From an uncultured Emergencia sp. (lineage in GTDB: Bacteria > Bacillota > Clostridia > Peptostreptococcales > Anaerovoracaceae): DNA of 5,408 bases. The position numbers and the translations under genes are program-made. The stretch's first letter is position 1; every line of letters begins with the position of its first letter. Below are positions 4,843-5,408 of the stretch, piece by piece. Where the stretch lies: positions 1 to 5,408 of the forward strand of contig CABSEO010000171.1 in the NCBI GenBank assembly GCA_902476665.1, read 5' to 3'. The notes below the pieces were generated by a model. It was not told the DNA's origin. It was given only the letters and a program-made list of their open reading frames with translations, and did no database searches.

Positions 4843-5408
4843 TCATTCTTCCGGCTTTATGCTCCAATACCACTGACGCATCTTCCGATAACTTCGGATG
4901 CCGAGTTCTTTCTTTGTATTTTCTGCTGTCCTGCGGCTGATTCCTTCATCGCTCATCCGTATATAAATTTCTCTGGACCTCATGTCTCCTTCAGATAGCA
5001 GCTTTTTTATCAGATATGCTGCTTTTTCAGTCTTCGATTCAAAATTTGGTGATTCCGGCTCCGCTGTTGGGTCTGGTGCAATCTCACACTCCAGCCAACG
5101 AAATCCGTCTTCTGCAGTTATTGAAAAACGAATCTCTCCATCGGATGGAGCCAGACTGTTTTTTATCTGCCGCACGATACGAATGTCAGCGTCTTTAGGA
5201 TCTCGTTCCACCTGAAGGACACTTCGTGCCGCTGCCACAACATCGATACTGCCAAGACTCCGGTAAAGTCCCTTTGTTCCCTCTTTTTTATTGAGGTGGC
5301 CGATCAGCACAATGGCACAGTCATATACAGATGCCCACATGCCCAGACGCTGCATCAGCTTTCTGGCTCTTCCGGCAATCTGAAGATCAGAATCGCTTCC
5401 GAGATACG
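4843..5408 (-). CDS. RepA-like AAA ATPase (replicative helicase type), C-terminal part, cut by the window edge
   Basis: The readable 187 residues start YLGSDSDLQIAGRARKLMQR, a region that in RepA/AAA_25-type ATPases follows the Walker B strand; Walker A and B lie outside the window. CAIVLIGHLNKKEGTKGLYRSLGS carries the sensor-like GHLNK and the conserved glycine-rich loop, followed by AARSVLQVERDPKDADIRIVRQIKNSLAP, typical of the family core. The last 65 residues form a probable winged-helix domain: SREIYIRMSDEGISRRTAENTKKELGI then WYWSI. Such proteins are hexameric DNA helicases or replication proteins in plasmids and integrated elements. The frame is open to the right edge, so the ATG at 5355 is internal. 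The stop is 10 bp before the recombinase start, which implies one operon and a replication-plus-excision module, loosely like the helicase-recombinase pairs of SCC elements. Confidence 0.85.
   Translation of the reverse strand, partial: YLGSDSDLQIAGRARKLMQRLGMWASVYDCAIVLIGHLNKKEGTKGLYRSLGSIDVVAAARSVLQVERDPKDADIRIVRQIKNSLAPSDGEIRFSITAEDGFRWLECEIAPDPTAEPESPNFESKTEKAAYLIKKLLSEGDMRSREIYIRMSDEGISRRTAENTKKELGIRSYRKMRQWYWSIKPEE

Overview
The window looks like low-to-middle-GC Bacillota (Firmicutes, class Clostridia). The groESL promoter carries a perfect CIRCE operator for HrcA, Shine-Dalgarno sequences are strong AGGAGG types, and the recombinase belongs to a clostridial large-serine-recombinase family. 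GroEL/GroES wording and codon use would fit Oscillospiraceae/Ruminococcaceae (Faecalibacterium-like); that last step is inference. Every gene I can support is on the minus strand.

Layout. Positions 1-707 are core genome: the 5' part of groEL, complete groES, and their promoter with CIRCE. Positions 708-1052 are non-coding, with a CIRCE-like dyad and a long terminator-like hairpin. Positions 1053-1331 hold phage debris: the C-terminal two thirds of an SPP1-type holin without a start, preceded in the same frame by the tail of another short ORF. Positions 1317-1664 form an AT-rich array of eight 18-bp sites (five AAGTGA-N6-TCACTT dyads and three half-sites with GCGTA on the left). A rho-independent terminator lies inside the array, and a 13-bp direct repeat flanks most of it. 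Positions 1676-1906 are a low-confidence non-coding or tail region. Positions 1784-5408 are a mobile-element module in one apparent transcription unit: RepA-like AAA ATPase (partial) -> large serine recombinase -> two small ORFs.

How it fits together. The ATPase stop and recombinase start are 10 bp apart, and the recombinase overlaps the next ORF by 8 bp, so replication and recombination functions look translationally linked. The two small ORFs each resemble the non-catalytic C-terminal domain of the recombinase, giving three divergent copies of one domain in a row, two of them without a catalytic domain. The first of these small ORFs also appears frameshifted at an A6 run: its missing tail, with the shared AGTFG motif, lies in the next frame. 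I read the right part as one end of an integrated element (ICE/IME-like) inserted near phage debris beside groESL. The dyad array would then be a candidate origin, recombinase-binding region or operator array. That reading is inference; the repeats, overlaps and domain similarities are visible directly.
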